Assembly: GCA_025526995.1 (NCBI GenBank) | Contig: JAHLKG010000038.1 | Location: forward strand, 1 to 63,329 | Length of the DNA: 63,329 nt | Origin: Powellomyces hirtus | Taxonomy: Eukaryota > Chytridiomycota > Chytridiomycetes > Spizellomycetales > Powellomycetaceae | Reading direction: 5' to 3' | Part shown: positions 28,290 to 41,914 of the stretch, one piece after another | How the letters are laid out: the number at the start of each line of letters is the position of its first letter | Position numbering within the stretch: position 1 is the stretch's first letter | Translations under genes and position numbers: made by a program | Notes under the pieces: model-generated | Seen by the model: only the letters and a program-made list of their open reading frames with translations | Told to the model about the DNA's origin: nothing | Databases searched by the model: none

Positions 28290-31200
28290 TAGCCAAGGTA
28301 AGCCAGTGTTGTGAGTGGTTCTCCTGACATTCAGCGAGTAACACTTGAGCTCGGTGTGCTTCCGTAGACGCGCCCTCATTGCGTATCCTTTCATCAAATA
28401 TATGAGTCCCATTCGTAATCCTCAGGACAGTGTCCTTATGTTTCACAGTGGGAAAAGGCTTCGTAAAGATGTCCGCCAGTTGATCGTCCGTATTGGTGTC
28501 GATGATTTCGATAATTTGCTTCGCGAACGAATCGCGTATAGCGTGGTACCGAACGTCAATGTGTTTGGTGCGTTGGTTGATAGCCTTAGACTGAATCAAG
28601 GCCCCAGCGCTCTGATTATCGACATGGAGAGGGACCGGTCGAGATTTGTAAGCCGGTTGAGGTCCCAAGACTTCCGCCAAAGTTGGCATAGCCATTTGGC
28701 TTCGTTGTGACCGGTACTTGCAGCGATATACTCCGCTTCGGTCGTACTTTGGGCGGTGCACTTCTGCTTGCTGCTTTTCCACAGAACAGGAAACCCATTG
28801 TAAAGGGCCAAAATACCTGTAGTGGACGTCCGGTCGGTGAGTTCTCCGGCATAGTCCGCATCCATGTATACGCGTAGGCCACGCAGATCATTTCTTCCGG
28901 ATGTAAATTTGAGGGCATAATCGCGGGTGCCCTTCAAGTAGCGGAAAATGCGCTTAACATTGTTCCAGTCGGAGTTGGTAGGTGCGGCGACGCGGCGCGC
29001 AACGTAACCGACTGCAGTGGCGATATCCCATCGCCATGTGATGGAGGCCCAAGTGAGGACCCCCACTGCTTCCTGATACATTTTCAGATTCGTGAATGGG
29101 GTTGAATCCTCCGATTGTTGGTTACGCGCTGACACGGCGTACAGAGTGGAGACAGGATGGCAGTCGCTCATGCCGAATTGTGCAAGAGCGTCGTCGATGT
29201 ACTTGACATTTGAGATCTCGATGGTACAAACAGGACAATCGAAGTCATATTTGTAGACGAGACCAAGGTGACTGGTTACGCGACCTTGTTCCGTAAACTT
29301 GAACTTCGAATGTAGCTCCATTTTGCTGTTCGCCAGAATCTCCTGATCCTTCGCTGCAATCAGCAGGTCGTCAACGAAGACCATAATAAGGACCAATTGT
29401 CGTTCGACGGAGGTGTACGGTCATCTGTCGCGTACTTGAAAAAGATACACGGGCATACAGAAACCGCTTCGTAGCCGAGCTTCAACAGTGCAGTCTTCAA
29501 GGTCTCATACCAAAGAAGAGGTGATTGCTTCAGGCCGTAGAGAGCTTTCAGTAGCTTCAGGACCCAATCGCCTTTGGGGTGATCCGGATCTTCGAATCCC
29601 TCAAACTGCTCGATATAGATATCCTTATCAATATCACTGTTAAGGAAGGCGGTAACAGCATCCATACTGTGGATGTCCAGCCCGTGCTGGACACAATACG
29701 CCAAGAAGAGGCGTAGCGCTGTGAATGGTAGCGTCGGTGAGTATGTATCACCAAAGTCGCGACCGGGTTGTTGAGAGAAGCCTTGAGCCACTGCTCTGGC
29801 TTTAAACTTGTTAAAGGTGCCATCGGGATTGACCTTTGTTCGAAAGACCCATGTTGTTCCGATCACGCGCTTGTTATGTGGACGCTTGTGAGTTCCCATG
29901 TACCGTTATCGACCAGGGATTGGTACTCAATGCGTGCAGCCTTGAGAAATTCCTCCTTCTGAGGGGTTTTCATCGCTTGCTTCCATGTCATGGCGTCTTC
30001 GTTGATTGTTGCTTGAGTCCGCGCGCGGGCGGCGTATGCAGCAATGGGGTCATTTCGACGTGTGCCGACATCGTACGCGGCTACTCGATTCTCCCAGTCA
30101 TCCAATGCTGTAGTATCGAGTAATGAAAGTCGGGACTCCCAAGTAGGTTCTTGGTATCCCTCCCACTTAACCAAGTACTCTTTTGTGTGCGCCTTACTGC
30201 GGCGCTCGTCAATAATCGCCTCCACGGCGTATTCGACGTCATCCTCCTGACTCTCCTCATCTAGGAGGTCAAGATGTGCTGGATCCTGCTGATATTTGGG
30301 TTCGAGTCCCAAGTCTTCTTTGAAGATCACGTCTCGTGACACTTCGACCTTGTCAGTGATAGGATCCCAAACCAGATACCCCTTGGTACCTGAGGGTTGA
30401 GCATAGCCTACCAAGTAAGCCTTCTTTGCTCGATTTCCCATTTTATCGCGTCCTTTGCTTGTTAGAACGGAATACGTCACGCAACCGATACGCCGAAGAT
30501 GGGCGACATCAGGACGCCGGCCAAACAGTATTTCATGCGGCGTCTTCTTGTTGATGCGGTTGTACGTAAGGGAATAGATGTATCCAGCCGCTATCAGTAG
30601 AGCAGGCCAGAATCTTCGGGGTAGTTTCGTATCCGCGAAGGTGGCGCGGACCCTGTCCAGCACTGTGCGATGCCATCGTTCGGCAATCCCGTTTTGCTGA
30701 CTCGAGTAGGCCGCGGACTTTTGATGAGTGATACCATTTTCCAATAGGTACTCTAGAACTTTGCCAAAGTATTCGGTGCCTCGATCCGTGCGTAGAATCT
30801 TGATGTGTCGGTCAGTCTGTTTCTCAATCCAAGCCTTGTAAATGAGAAACTTGTCGAGTATGACTGCTGAATCCTTTGAAGGAATAGGGAAAACAGTCAC
30901 GTATCTGGATGTGTGTTCAATGAACTCCAGTGAATAGCGTGATCCTTCGTAACCAGGGATGCGAAATGGTCCTTGTAGGTCTGAATGAATCAGCTCACAG
31001 ATCTCCCTGGTTTCAACGTTACCAGGGGAGAATGGAAGACGAGCGGCTTTTCCTAACACGCAGGCTTCACAATCTTTGAAGTCGCTTAGATCCCCCACTA
31101 CGGACCAACCGTCCGTAACCGATGCCATCTTCTCCAGGACGTGTTTGCCAACGTGTCCAAGACGAGCATGAGCGAGTGTAGGAGAGACTTCGACAGTGCA

Positions 31201-31824
31201 TGCTTCTGAGTCTGACCACAGACTTTCAGACAGCAGCGTACCTTGCAGGTAATACGTGTTGTTGCGGCGTACGCCTTTGGCGATATCTTTGCCGTCTCGC
31301 GTGAAAATGACGTCTCCACTCGATTTGAAGAGCACGTCAACGCCTTGATCGTTGCATTTCGCTACCGATACAAGATCTCGTCGTAATCCTGGCACATGCA
31401 GGACTCCGCCCAACTCGAGCGGATTCGGATAGTCGTTAACTTCTACTTGTACCGTACCTCGAACTGTAGAGGGTAGTGATGTTTTGTCAGCAAGCATAAC
31501 AGCTCTGACATCACTATACACGGTTGAGTGATCCAAGGTCGCTTTGTGAGGTGTCATGTGGTCCGTAGCGCCAGAGTCGATGAGGGCTTCATACGGTTGT
31601 TCTTGGCGGACCCAGACGTGTAGTGCTTCCACAGCATTTGTGCTAACAGCACCATCAGACGACTGCTTCGTCTTGTTCTTCTCCATCTCGGATTTGAACT
31701 TCTTTAACACTTCGCACTCCTGTGTTCGGTGTTTAGGGTCTCCACAGGCCCAACAACCCGACTTTTGGGTTTGGCCTTTGTTTGATGGAGTAGATTCCTT
31801 GTCCTTCTTGCCGTTCGTTGACTT
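28290..31824 (-). pseudogene. pol of A3
   Basis: Same domains as A1: protease DSGATDH, integrase DDE, chromodomain (30085-30237), RT FVDDLL and RNase H. The 615-codon frame 31710-29863 covers protease, integrase and chromodomain without interruption. A base missing near 29886 (ACAAG instead of ACAAAG in sense) and another near 29395 then break the RT. The RNase H frame (from 28782) stays open on the sense strand to 27649, running through the whole antisense ORF region. Confidence 0.88.
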
Positions 31825-33168
31825 CTACCCATGGGCCCTACCCTTTGGTTTCTTAGAGGCGTCAGTGTGTGCGGCACCTGGTCGCGTATCCGTTGTGGTC
31901 CCGCTAGGTTTCTTAGCCATGTTGGCGGCGATCCTGGATGCAGCGGCCTGTAAACTGCTCAAATCAGTTATGTTTTCTTCATTAGCCTGAACCAAGGCCG
32001 CAAGGTCTGGTGTTAGCGCGTTGATGAAGTAATCCTGAAGGACGTAATCCGGTGTTTTCGGCAGAGAAAATGCCAGCATGTTAAACTGAGTGATGTACTC
32101 ATCCATGCGGCCTTTGGGACGCAATTCCCGTAATTTCTGCAGCGAATCCCTAGTGTGGTTTCGTGGCGCGAACCGCACCAGAAGGGCGGACCTAAGACCG
32201 GTGTTGGTTCTTCCCGAATCAACGTCTTCAAAGTCATGCCACGTCGTAATTGCGTTCCTTTTGTTTGGTGAGAGCGACTGCCACCAAGTGTATGCCCATC
32301 CTGTGAGTTTCGTAGCCACAAAATCCACGAGAAACTCGGGCGGAACCATTTTGTACTTCACAACTGTTTCAATCTTGTCGATGAACGTTCGAAGTTTGAC
32401 CATATTGGCTTCCCCGTTGTAAGATCCAATATCTTTCAGCGTTCCATCCACGAAGGCCTTCGCACCTCGACTGTCGACGATTTTGGTCGTCACGCTGTGT
32501 ATGCTCGATGTCAGTGATGTAGGGCGACGTTCGAATGGAGAACGTCGGTATTCCTGTTGAGCTCCAATCTCCTGATTGTACTCTGTCCACGGTGCAGCGA
32601 ACCCGTCGTTGCGAGTGGGTGATGGTGTGCGTACGCGCCGTTGCGCCGTACGTACCTGAGGGTTGACCGGGATATTCACATCCTGATCCATGCGCCATTT
32701 CATTTGGAGCATTTCCGTTAGTTGGGCTAGAGAATTCTCAAGCCGATCTATCCTATCCACGTCCGCCTCACGCGGGCGGACATGCACGGTGTTCGCTGAT
32801 TCCCCACTTGGGAATGCCGCTGGAGTACTGTAGTTGATCGTTCTGTGATCATCTGTACTACTTGATAGGGGACGGGTATCGACCTTGCCATTGCGTCGGT
32901 CGATGTTTCGAGTACGCCCTTCCAATGCGTTGTCGCCCTCATTGGCGTTGACGCTCAAAGGCGTTGGCTCTGCCAGTGTATCGTCACCGGCAGATTTCCC
33001 TCCATTGTCTGGTGATGTCCATTCACCAGGCATTCGTGCGCTCTTCTTAGCGGCACGTTCTATGGCTCGTTGTAGCGTATTGGACCCTGGGGTCTGCCGA
33101 CCCGTTAGGCGTCTTAACATACTACGAGTGTACCGGGGGCTCGTTTGTTGCCTACCATTTCAGGGCTC
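31825..33168 (-). pseudogene. gag: Gag of A3
   Basis: Identical in plan to A1 Gag and ending at the same TAG (31825-31827), in phase with pol. One T is missing near 33145, so the frame from the primer-binding-site ATG is broken. Translation could start at an internal ATG (33120), giving 431 residues. Confidence 0.8.
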
Positions 33169-33174
33169 ATAACC

Positions 33175-33413
33175 TGTTGGTCTGAGAGTATCTGAGTAGA
33201 TAGTTGAGGAAGCTTTAGGGTAGTTGACTGAGCAGAACAACGAAGTATCTTAATCCCGCTCTACTGGAGAAAAAGAGAAAAGTCCCACCGATATATTAAG
33301 TATGGAAGGAAAACTACTTATATCGGAGTTGATCACGTGGGCTCACGTGATCGCGTGATATGCCCTGCAATGGCGCAGTTATGACTCGAGGACAGAGTCT
33401 GTACGTGCTAACA
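33175..33413 (-). repeat. 5' LTR of A3
   Basis: 239 bp with the CACGTG palindrome and the TATA candidate, followed by gtttc. Confidence 0.95.
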
Positions 33414-33805
33414 GTTTCACATGAAGGCAATGTTCTGTCAGATCTTGAGTACTTGGTCAATGTGCTGACTGTGCCAGTGCATGTTGGTGCTGAATATGAG
33501 GAGACATCTTGTAGCATAACAGTGCTTCATTCTGTAGCTTGATGATTGGGATCTCAGCGCGGTTGTTCTTCATAATGGCTTCATGGCAGTGGTCTTGAAT
33601 GCACTGAATGACATGGTTCGTCGAGAATCCGCTGAAGAAGTTGCAGTCTTTCCTCAGAGTAAATTGTTTCTAGTTGTCAAGCGCCGCAATCTGGACCCAC
33701 TCCAATATGCTTTTGGTAAAGACGGGCTGCTTCTTTTTTGCCCCCATGGTGTTGTGCAAGTTAGTGGGGTAAAAATGGGTATGGAGAATCCTTGTGAATT
33801 CTTTT
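33414..33805 (-). pseudogene. G fragment 'alpha', third copy
   Basis: Same 392-bp gypsy RT remnant as 5641-6032. Confidence 0.75.
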
Positions 33806-34305
33806 TGTTGAGACGTCTAGACATCTACAAACAGGAACTCAGCATACCAGATAGGATGCTAGGTTGTTGTCAAGACTTGCAGAGGGTCTGAAGGTGCTTC
33901 CCAAGGTAGGGTAGGTCGCCTGTAGTGTTTGGCAGAGTGTACTAGACAAGTAGAGTGTGTTGGACTGTTATTATATTGGTTGGGGATGCCCAGAGGGCGT
34001 CCTTTTATAACAATTTGGATCATAGTACATGTGTAGTGACAATCTAACTGTGCCCTAGCTTGGCCAAGACGGCCCTGCCCTGGCCTAGTATTGTTCCCAA
34101 TCACAGGGTGTCTTTTTGCCTTTTCTTGGCGCTTCTATCAGCGCTCCAGACGTGTTCTAGGCCTTCCCAGGCCCTCTCCAGCTCTTCTGGATCGTTCTAG
34201 ACCATTCTGGACCATTCCAGACCATTCTAGACACAAGTGGATGTCCTCCCACATGTCCTGTGTGCTCTAAGTCCTCCCAGAGGCGCCCACAGGTAGATTC
34301 CAACA
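33806..34305 (-). repeat. Solo LTR of copia B (second)
   Basis: 500 bp, essentially the same as 6033-6532, again with ctttt on the left and tctcc on the right instead of a target duplication. Confidence 0.9.
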
Positions 34306-35800
34306 TCTCCGCCTTGCTGTCAGTCTGTTGGTGTTGTGCTGATGAGAGTTCCAGCGTGACTTCGAGTGCTTTCATGAGGTGCCACCAGAAAACTGATAAT
34401 CATTTGGGGTCTCAACTGCTCACAATAGTGTGGGGCAGTCTTACATGGCAAAATGCCTGTTACAGAAAGGAGTTTGGCCATCTCCTGGGCGGTGGCGCAT
34501 GTGTTAGTAGGTAGAAGTATCATGCAGCATGAGAGGTAGTTGACAATGAGGAGTACGGCATCTGCCGCCTTGTCCATTGTGTCATTGCTGCCTTTTGAGA
34601 TGTTCTTTGTCACGTCAGACTCTACTCTAGGTTCCTCCCCCTTTGACCCTGACATGGGGAAGAAGATACCCATGCTGACTTGGTGCCAACATGCGTCGGG
34701 GATGGGTAACCTGCGTAAGAATCCCATTGTTTGTGGCATTGGCATGTAGGACAGGTGCAGAGATATTTATACACGTCATGCTCCATGTGTGGCCAATAAT
34801 ATGAGTCCAGGAGTTTGGCGACCGTTCGTTGATTGGCAGAGTGGCCACCGTTTGTGAGGAAGACATGATATATGTGAAGGAGTGGCCCATGGAGGCTGTC
34901 ATGGAGAGTCCACTGCCTGGAACCAGTGGGTGTTGTCTGACAGTCTCTCCTGTGGGCCGTCAATGGTGAGTCAGAGGTTTTGGCTGAAGGCACCTGATGC
35001 TTGTGCCCTGGTCCAGTCATCATTGGTCCGCATTTGCGTTGGTGCTGGTGTCCCTGGGTTCACAATGGCGGTGACACCTCGACCTTGGCCTGGCAGATTG
35101 AACACTTGGGTGCATAAGTCGGGTTGCAGCTGCAGAAGTCAGCAATTGAGTTCCATGCAGAGGTGGGGTTGTTCCTGAAGGTAGATCAGGGATTTGTGGT
35201 TGATGGTAGTGCGGATGGGCAGGCCAATAAGATAGTGACGGTCGGCGCATATGGATTGGACCACTTCTAGTAGTTCTCGCTCATGTATGGGGAGTCTGGG
35301 CAGGTTGCATCTTGCGGGAGTAGTAGGCCACCGGGCAAAGTTGCAGGAGGTTGGCCAAGCCCATTTTGGTGGTAGGCAGGGGGTGAGGGTAAGGAAAGAC
35401 CCCTTCCATTGGCTGTGCCAGCCATTTGCCTTAAGCGTAGTCCCAGACATCTGTAAACAAGTAGGTGTCAAGTGCCATGTCAAAGTACGCTAGGGTGGGT
35501 GTCAAGGAGCATACTTCCTTTGAACAACTGAATGCCTTCTCTTCCTCATCACCCCAGTGCCATGGGCAAGGGCTGGATTGCAAGTGTATTAGTGGAAGGC
35601 CAATCAAAGCATAATTGGGGATGTATTGTTAGACATCGTTGGCAAGGCCCATGAAGTTGAGAAGCTCCAGGGAGATGGTCAGGCAAGGTCATTCCCAGAC
35701 CGCGGGCACCCTGGAGGGGGCAATACTCAGGCCATCCTTGCCAACTTGGTGACCGCAGAACTCAACTTTGTCAATGGCCCATTGACATTTGCTGGGTTTC
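34306..35800 (-). pseudogene. G fragment 'beta', third copy
   Basis: Same decayed RT/RNase H/integrase segment as 6533-8026, ending at gtttc before the A4 3' LTR. Confidence 0.85.
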
Positions 35801-36039
35801 TGTTGGTCTGAGAGTATCTGAGTAGATAGTTGAGGAAGCTTTAGGGTAGTTGACTGAGCAGAACAACGAAGTATCTTAATCCCGCTCTACTGGAGAAAAA
35901 GAGAAAAGTCCCACCGATATATTAAGTATGGAAGGAAAACTACTTATATCGGAGTTGATCACGTGGGCTCACGTGATCGCGTGATACGCCCTGCAATGGC
36001 GCAGTTATGACTCGAGGACAGAGTCTGTACGTGCTAACA
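35801..36039 (-). repeat. 3' LTR of A4
   Basis: 239 bp with canonical A ends. Confidence 0.95.
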
Positions 36040-36154
36040 CCCCCACTCAGACCTGTCAGTCTGGCAGTGAGAGAGTTGCTCTATCTACTTTTACTACACA
36101 GCCCCGCGCACACACCCCACATACCCCATTTATTACAAGTTAAGAAGACGAGGA

Positions 36155-36838
36155 ATGGCTAGGGTACGTCTATGAGATCCGCGCAAATGAGGCGTAAGCT
36201 CTAACTATGTGCCGGTGTAGTTGTCAGGTTCGGGCAAAGCGAAGCAGACGGCAAGAAAGACGGACCGCCGGTAACCGCTCCTGCGACGACCAAGCTCCTG
36301 CTGTGCCGTCATCAGTGGTGCCCTCTGCGCCACAGGAGGCGCACCGCTCGGGGTTGTCCCGAGCGGAGATTCGAACGATGTCGGCAGCGCACGCCCGACG
36401 TTCCACGCAAGGACCGTCAAGGGGTCTCTGGAACGTCACATCGAGCAGGCAAAAGACCGGGGGAAAGAGGCGAGGTCTGGTAACGCCTCTGGGTCGCGCA
36501 CGGGCGACCGGGACGCTTGATGGACTGAGGTCCATTAGAGGACCGGCGGAGCCGGAAGCTGGCGGTCGGGAAGGGCAAGGATGCGGTCCAGGCGAAAAGA
36601 GAGGGCTGCGGACAAGAAGTCTGTAGCGGAGGTGAAAAGGATGTGGGAACCTGGAGCGTGAAGCTCCATATAATGATGAGGAAGAGGAGGAGGAGGAGGC
36701 AGCCGAGGAGTTGGAGGGACCATCGGGTTTTCAAGCCGACGCTCACCCTCAAGCGATGAGGATGATGGAGGAGGGGCAGGCCCATCCTCCTTGGGAGGCA
36801 TTGCTTTGGGTTCCGCAATTGCGGTGTAGTAGTGCCAA
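36155..36838 (+). pseudogene. Antisense spliced ORF of A4, broken
   Basis: ATG at 36155 and the intron at 36164-36220 are intact. Exon 2 has about ten single-base indels, the first in the KQTARK-proximal region (GGG to GG near 36263), so no product is expected. Confidence 0.45.
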
Positions 36839-36899
36839 GGTAAGCCAGTGTTGTGAGTGCTCCTGACATTCAGCGAGTAACACTTGAGCTCGGTGTGCT

Positions 36900-39800
36900 T
36901 CCGTAGACGCGCCCTCATTGCGTATCTTCATCAAATATATGAGTCCCATTCGTAATCCTCAGGACAGTGTCCTTATGTTTCACAGTGGGAAAAGGCTTCG
37001 TAAAGATGTCCGCCAGTTGATCGTCCGTATTGGTGTCGATGATTTCGATAATTTGCTTGCGAACGAATCGCGTATAGCGTGGTACCGAACGTCAATGTGT
37101 TTGGTGCGTTGGTTGATAGCCTTAGACTGAATCAAGGCCCCGGCGCTCTGATTATCGACATGGAGAGGGACCGGTCGAGATTTGTAATCCGGTTGAGGTC
37201 CCAAACTTCCGCCAAAGTTGGCGTAGCCATTTGGCTTGTTGTGCCGGTACTGGCAGCGATATACTCCGCTTCGGTCGTACTTTGGGCGGTGCACTTCTGC
37301 TTGCTGCTTTTCCACAGAACAGGAAACCCATTGTAAAGGGCCAAAATACCTGTAGTGGACGTCCGGTCGGTGAGTTCTCCTGCATATCCGCATCCGTGAA
37401 TACGCGTAGGCCACGCGGATCATTTCTTCGGATGTAAACTTGAGGGCATAATCGCGGGTACCCTTCAATAGCGGAAAATGCGCTTAACATTGTTCCAGTC
37501 GGAGTTGGTAGGTGCGGCGACGCGGCGCGCAACGTAACCGACTGCAGTGGCGATATCCCATCGCCATGTGATGGAGGCCCAAGTGAGGACCCCCACTGCT
37601 TCCTGATACATTTTCAGATTCGTGAATGGGGTCGAATCCTCCGTTGTTGGTTACGCGCTGACACGGCGTACGGAGTGGAGACAGGATGGCAGTCGCTCAT
37701 GCCGAATTGTGCAAGAGCGTCGTCGATGTACTTGACATTTGAGATTTCGAGGGTACAACAGGAGATCGAAGTCATATTTGTAGACGAGACCAAGGTGACT
37801 GGTTACGCGACCTTGTTCCGTAAACTTGAACTTCGAATGTAGCTCCATTTTGCTGTTCGCCAGAATCTCCTGATCCTTCGCTGCAATCAGCAGGTCGTCG
37901 ACGAAGACATAATAAGGACCAATTGTCGTTCGACGGAGGTGTACGGTCGTCTGTCGCGTACTTGAAAAAGATACACGGGCATACAGAAACCGCTTCGTAG
38001 CCGAGCTTCAACAGTGCAGTCTTCAAGGTCTCATACCAAAGAAGAGGTGATTGCTTCAGGCCGTAGAGAGCTTTCAGTAGCTTCAGGACCCAATCGCCTT
38101 TGGGGTGATCCGGATCTTCGAATCCCTCAAACTGCTCGATATAGATATCCTTATCAATATCACTGTTAAGGAAGGCGGTAACAGCGTCCATACTGTGGAT
38201 GTCCAGCCCGTGCTGGACACAATACGCCAAGAAGAGGCGTAGCGCTGTGAATGGTAGCGTCGGTGAGTATGTATCACCAAAGTCGCGACCGGGTTGTTGA
38301 GAGAAGCCTTGAGCCACTGCTCTGGCTTTGAACTTGTTAAAGGTGCCATCGGGATTGACCTTCGTTCGAAAGACCCATGTTGTTCCGATCACGCGCTTGT
38401 TACGTGGACGCTTGGTGAGTTCCCATGTACCGTTGTCGACCAGGGATTGGTACTCAATGCGTGCAGCCTTGAGAAATTCCTCCTTCTGAGGGGTTTTCAT
38501 CGCTTGCTTCCATGTCATGGCGTCTTCGTTGATCGTTGCTTGAGTCCGCGCGGGGCGGCGTATGCAGCAATGGGGTCATTTCGTCGTGTGCCGACATCGT
38601 ACGCGGCTACTCGATTCTCCCAGTCATCCAATGCTGTAGTATCGAGTATGAAAGTCGGGACTCCCAGTAGGTTCTTGATATCCCTCCCACTTAACCAAGT
38701 ACTCTTTTGTGTGCGCCTTACTGCGGCGCTCGTCGATAATCGCCTCCACGGCGTATTCGACGTCATCCTCCTGACTCTCCTCATCTAGAGGTCAAGATGT
38801 GCTGGATCCTGCTGATATTTGGGTTCGAGTCCCAAGTCTTCTTTGAAGATCACGTCTCGTGACACTTCGACCTTGTCAGTGATAGGATCCCAAACCAGAT
38901 ACCCCTTGGTACCTGAGGGTTGAGCATAGCCTACCAAGTAAGCCTTCTTTGCTCGATTCCCATTTTATCGCGTCCTTTGCTTGTTAGAACGGAATACGCC
39001 ACGCAACCGATACGCCGAAGATGGGCGACATCAGGACGCCGGCCAAACAGTATTTCATGCGGCGTCTTCTTGTTGATGCGGTTGTACGTAAGGGAATAGA
39101 TGTATCCAGCCGCTACCAGTAGAGCAGGCCAGAATCTTCGGGTAGTTTCGTATCCGCGAAGGTGGCGCGGACCCTGTCCAGCCGTGCGATGCCATCGTTC
39201 GGCAATCCCGTTTTGCTGACTCGAATAGGCCGCGGACTTTTGATGAGTGATACCATTTTCCAATAGGTACTCTAGAACCTCGCCAAAGTATTCGGTGCCT
39301 CGATCCGTGCGTAGAATCTTGATTTGTCGGTCAGTCTGTTTCTCAATCCAAGCCTTGTAAATGAGAAACTTGTCGAGTATGACTGCTGATCCTTTGAAGG
39401 AATAGGGAAAACAGTCACGTATCTGGATGTGTGTTCAATGAACTCCAGCGAATAGCGTGATCCTTCGTAACCAGGGATGCGAAATGGTCCTTGTAGGTCT
39501 GAATGAATCAGCTCACAGATCTCCCTGGTTTCAACGTTACCAGGGAGAATGGAAGACGAGCGGCTTTTCCTAACACGCAGGCTTCACAATCTTTGAAGTC
39601 GCTTAGATCCCCCACTACGGACCAACCGTCCGTAACCGATGCCATCTTCTCCAGGACGTGTTTGCCAACGTGTCCAAGACGAGCATGAGCGAGTGTAGGA
39701 GAGACTTCGACAGTGCATGCTTCTGAATCTGACCACAGACTTTCAGACAGCAGCGTACCTTGCAGGTAATACGTGTTGTTGCGGCGTACGCCTTTGGCGA

Positions 39801-41672
39801 TATCTTTGCCGTCTCGCGTGAAAATGACGTCTCCATTCGATTTGAAGAGCACGTCAACGCCTTGATCGTTGCATTTCGCTACCGATACGAGATCTCGTCG
39901 TAATCCTGGCACATGCAGGACTCCGCCCAACTCGAGCGGATTCGGATAGTCGTTAACTTCTACTCGTACCGTACCTCGAACTGTAGAGGGTAGTGATGTT
40001 TTGTCAGCAAGCATAACAGCTCTGACATCACTGTACACGGTTGAGTGATCCAAGGTCGCTTTGTGAGGTGTCATGTGGTCCGTAGCGCCAGAGTCGATGA
40101 GGGCTTCATACGGTTGTTCTTGGCGGACCCAGACGTGTAATGCTTCCACAGCATTTGTGCTAACAGCACCATCAGACGACTGCTTCGTCTTGTTCTTCTC
40201 CATCTCGGATTTGAACTTCTTTAACACTTCGCACTCCTGTGTTCGGTGTTTAGGGTCTCCACAGGCCCAACAACCCGACTTTTGGGTTTGGCCTTTGTTT
40301 GATGGAGTAGATTCCTTGTCCTTCTTGCCGTTCGTTGACTTCTCCCCTGGGCCCACCCTTTGTTTCTTAGAGGCGTCAGTGTGTGCGGCACCTGGTCGCG
40401 TATCCGTTGTGGTCCCGCTAGGTTTCTTAGCCATGTTGGCGGCGATCCTGGATGCAGCGGCCTGTAAACTGCTCAAATCAGTTATGTTTTCTTCATTAGC
40501 CTGAACCAAGGCCGCAAGGTCTGGTGTTAGCGCGTTGATGAAGTAATCCTGAAGGACGTAATCCGGGTTTTCGGCAGAGAAAATGCCAGCATGTTAAACT
40601 GAGTGATGTACTCATCCATGCGGCCTTTGGGACGCAATTCCCGTAATTTCTGCAGCGAATCCCTAGTGTGGTTTCGTGGCGCGAACCGCGCCAGAAGGGC
40701 GGACCTAAGACCGGTGTTGGTTCTTCCTGAATCAACGTCTTCAAAGTCATGCCACGTCGTAATTCGTTCCTTTTTTTGGTGAGAGCGACTGCCACCAAGT
40801 GTATGCCCATCCTGTGAGTTTCGTAGCCACAAAATCACGAGAAACTCGGGCGGAACCATTTGTACTTCACAACTTCTCAATCTTGTCGATGAACGTTCGA
40901 AGTTTGACCATATTGGCTTCCCCGTTGTAAGATCCAATATCTTTCAGCGTTCCATCCACGGCCTTCGCACCTCGACTGTCGACGATTTTGGTCGTCACGC
41001 TGTGTATGCTCGATGTCGGTGATGTAGGGCGGCGTTCGAATGGAGAACGTTGGTATTCCTGTTGAGCTCCAATCTCCTGATTGTACTCTGTCCACGGTGC
41101 AGCGAACCCGTCGTTGCGAGTGGGTGATGGTGTGCGTACGCGCCGTTGCGCCGTACGTACCTGAGGGTTGACCGGGATTCACATCCTGATCCATGCGCCA
41201 TTTCATTTGGAGCATTTCCGTTAGTTGGGCTAGAGAATTCTCAAGCCGATCTATCCTATCCACGTCCGCCTCACGCGGGCGGACATGCACGGTGTTCGCT
41301 GATTCCCCACTTGGGAATGCCGCTGGAGTACTGTAGTTGATCGTTCTGTGATCATCTGTACTGCTTGATAGGGGACGGGTATCGACCTTGCCATTGCGTC
41401 GGTCGATGTTTCGGTACGCCCTTCCAATGCGTGTCGCCCTCGTTGGCGTTGACGCTCAAAGGCGTTGGCTCTGCCAGTGTATCGTCACCGGCAGATTTCC
41501 CTCCATTGTCTGGTGATGTCCATTCACCAGGCACTCGTGCGCTCTTCTTAGCGGCACGTTCTACGGCTCGTTGTAGCGTATTGGACCCTGGGGTCTGCCG
41601 ACCCGTTAGGCGTCTTAACATACTACGAGTGTACCGGGGGCTCGTTTTGTTGCCTACCATTTCAGGGCTCAT
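36900..41672 (-). pseudogene. gag-pol of A4, frameshifted
   Basis: Gag, zinc knuckle, protease and pre-integrase are followed by integrase, chromodomain (about 38611-38762, with two deletions), RT and RNase H. A 333-codon frame (40509-39508) runs without a stop from Gag through the zinc knuckle into protease. This shows that gag and pol are one frame and that the TAG of A1/A3 is absent here. Confidence 0.85.
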
Positions 41673-41676
41673 AACC

Positions 41677-41914
41677 TGTTGGTCTGAGAGTATCTGAGTA
41701 GATAGTTGAGGAAGCTTTAGGGTAGTTGACTGAGCAGAACAACGAAGTATCTTAATCCCGCTCTACTGGAGAAAAAGAGAAAAGTCCCACGATATATTAA
41801 GTATGGAAGGAAAACTACTTATATCGGAGTTGATCACGTGGGCTCACGTGATCGCGTGATATGCCCTGCAATGGCGCAGTTATGACTCGAGGACAGAGTC
41901 TGTACGTGCTAACA
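41677..41914 (-). repeat. 5' LTR of A4
   Basis: 238 bp (one C lost), CACGTG palindrome intact, followed by gtttc. Confidence 0.95.

Larger units (their letters stand above)
27249..33413 (-). mobile_element. Chromodomain copia element A3, full length
   Basis: 6165 bp with two 239-bp LTRs (27249-27487, 33175-33413) and target duplication gtttc (27244-27248, 33414-33418). It is nearly identical to A1, differing mainly in homopolymer length. Confidence 0.95.
35801..41914 (-). mobile_element. Chromodomain copia element A4, full length
   Basis: 6114 bp with LTRs 35801-36039 and 41677-41914 and target duplication gtttc (35796-35800, 41915-41919). It is close to A1/A3 in substitutions but scattered with single-base deletions, many outside homopolymers. 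Confidence 0.95.
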
